Source: Hermodice carunculata (Eukaryota > Annelida > Polychaeta > Eunicida > Amphinomidae). Taken from it: a DNA stretch of 64,000 nucleotides. Of the stretch, positions 62,116 through 64,000 are shown piece after piece. The position numbers were made by a program, and so were the translations under genes. Under the pieces are notes generated by a model. It ran no database searches and had not been told where the DNA came from. It worked only from the letters and a program-made list of their open reading frames with translations. Each line of letters opens with the position of its first letter. Position 1 is the stretch's first letter. The stretch spans positions 4,218,415-4,282,414 of the forward strand of contig OZ026619.1 in assembly GCA_964020975.1 (NCBI GenBank), given 5' to 3'.

Positions 62116-63617
62116 CTGGTTCAAAGAGTGCAAGCAAAGTAGGTAAACATGGTAAACACGTTTGTTAAATAACATGAGAGTATATAATTAGACAGTGTTC
62201 GTAAACGTCTTGACGTCCATTTAAAGGAACTTCAATCTACATGTATTATTGCTTGATATAGTGGAAAGAAGGACTTCATGAATGAATGAGTTGATTTGAA
62301 GGAGAGTTTTGTTCAGTTCAACCAGATGAATGCGTACAAAGGTAGAAATGCCAAATATGCATCAAAGTTGACAAGTTTTCAGTGACAAAGGTACATTTGT
62401 ATTTGAAACCATCTTTTACCAATACATTTCAGAAAATTTTCTCGGTACACACTACAAATACAAAGTAATATCTGTAAATTCAAGAAAGTACCACATACAT
62501 TCTTTGGGTGTATCCGGTGTACCGCACAAAGTGAATCAAACAAGTTTCTGTCTTGATGCCATGCGTCTGTGCACTCTGGGCGGCTGCTTCCCTCTGACTG
62601 GTGAGCCGCAACCATGCCAAGAAGGCGCTTAACTCCATTGTCTTATCAAATTACCAGGAAGAATGCATATTCATATCTGCAGCATATATACAAGACTTGA
62701 AGTACTTTGAAACTACAAGAAAATCTCACAAAACATGAAAATGTAACTGCCTTCTTTGGTGAAATGTAATGGTTTGAGGAACTTTTCAAGACTGCCTCGA
62801 TGAGTGGGTAATGTCGCCCAAGTACCCATTTTTCCAAGTTCAGTCATGCTTAAAAACCAGCAACCATGAGACCAGTAAATATTATCTTGATTGCTTTACC
62901 CCTGAATAACACACACCAGGACTTTATGCGGATAAATTTGGCTCTAAACCAGCTAAATGTATGTGTTAATTGCATGGAATTACTTTATCTTTCACCTTGT
63001 ACTTTGAAAACGAAAAATGATTGCATGTGGACTATTTCAATTTAGCAGGAGGTGGTGTAAAATGACACTGCGATTGCAAAGCATCCAGTTATGTTAAACT
63101 TTGATCACTTAGTAATTTTACCAATTACTTACATGGAAATTATTTGGTTTATCCCTGATATAAAGACGTATGTTTAGTTTGAAGATGAATTCAGTCCTTA
63201 TTGGGGTTTTGATAGTGGTGAATAATGAAGACAATTTGTGGCTCTCCCTCTCTTTTTGTATGTCTTATTTTTAGCACTAACTGTCTCTGTTAAGTGAAAA
63301 TTTGTCACAGCATTGTACCACCAAGATCGCATAAATTAATATTTTGATGGAGGCTTTTTTATGCACTTTTTTTTTTGGCAAAGCCAAGACATTGTAAACT
63401 CCATTTGAACATTTTAGTATTTAGTTCAGCAGGAAAAGAATATGTTGCACGACATACATCACAGAAATGCTACAGGGAACCTGACACAAAACAATACAGC
63501 TGGACTACACTCAAAAACGACCCTTCCCCTGGTGTCTTGCAACTGAGGAAATAAATGTAATTCATACAAAACTAAAGTGTGTTCACTTTGTTAAGGTATG
63601 AGACTATTGATACTGGC
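62116..63617. other. Intergenic sequence, nothing recognised
   Basis: AT-rich; short frames only. T-runs at 63354-63376. Confidence 0.4.
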
Positions 63618-63735
63618 AAGCTCTTTCAGTGCCAAGTTTTGACTGAGTCAACAGTTTCCTGGGCAAGCTGTGGATGCAAAGTGCCCAAAGTACACCAAGG
63701 AAAGCTGTTGACCTGGGCCATTCTTATGGTCTCTG
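63618..63735 (+). mobile_element. Hairpin MITE, copy 14 (left part)
   Basis: GCTCTTTCAGTGCCAAGTTT left end and palindrome GTCAACAGTTTCCTGGGCA...CCAAGGAAAGCTGTTGAC. The right half is lost. Confidence 0.75.
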
Positions 63736-64000
63736 CTGTCTTATGGTCAATGAAGGCATGCTTGGACCTGGTTGGTTGGGTAACAAAGAATCTGAATGTA
63801 GTGTTCTGTCATTTCAGAGCACATCATTTGTTGAAAATGGCAGTGAAAGTGTTTATGTCTTTCTGTATACAGAGCCAGATGATGAGGAAATAGAGAATCC
63901 AGTACGGGCTACCCATACTGGATTGTCTTTCTCCCATGTCGAAAAGGGCAAATACACACCAAATTGAAGTTCTATTGGAGAAATAAGTTTGAAAACAAAA

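Overview
This window is animal nuclear DNA. It contains a spliced gene with GT-AG introns, tRNA-type SINE boxes, LINE retrotransposons and a very high load of short DNA transposons. The abundance of short-hairpin repeats followed by CCGTCC-type simple runs and of AAGGTCA-containing repeats recalls marine lophotrochozoans, most likely a mollusc. That assignment is an inference from repeat style; the species cannot be named from the sequence.

The main gene is a FIP1 orthologue (FIP1L1-type pre-mRNA 3'-end processing factor) on the + strand. I could assemble it as 17 coding exons from the start codon at 11341 to the stop at 59852-59854. All junctions are GT-AG, the phases agree throughout, and the spliced coding length is 1536 nt (511 aa). 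It has the acidic N-terminus, the conserved Fip1 motif, a proline/glycine-rich middle and an Arg/Asp-Arg/Glu-rich tail. Intron 1 alone is 14.6 kb. A separate minus-strand coding exon of an unidentified gene runs off the left edge (1-199).

Left part (200-11,340): a ~455-bp tandem repeat (1208-2340), a 39-bp tandem repeat (2984-3215), and a 4.1-kb transposon (5879-9976). The transposon carries an intact 537-aa Mutator/Kolobok-type transposase between two ~99% identical 457-bp direct repeats and lies between two fragments of a LINE. A 66-bp perfect foldback with a 9-bp target duplication lies in the right LINE fragment.

FIP1 intron 1 (11,393-26,041): a minus-strand LINE with endonuclease, RT and zinc-knuckle regions is split by a plus-strand LINE and by a 3.2-kb block that itself holds a Helitron-like repeat. 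These are followed by another degenerate LINE, mariner-type MITEs and a ~143-bp tandem array.

Right part (26-64 kb): FIP1 exons 2-17 separated by repeats. These include a Helitron-like family with a start hairpin and an end hairpin closing in CT(T/A)G, with one three-deep nest at 32,450-36,670. At least 14 copies or fragments of a TTAA-flanked MITE with a large, variable internal palindrome are also present, along with a second Mutator-type transposase fragment, a SINE pair, a 160-bp snap-back and a 208-bp CT microsatellite. FIP1 is the only gene here with a clear cellular role; the rest is mobile-element strata accumulated mainly in its introns.
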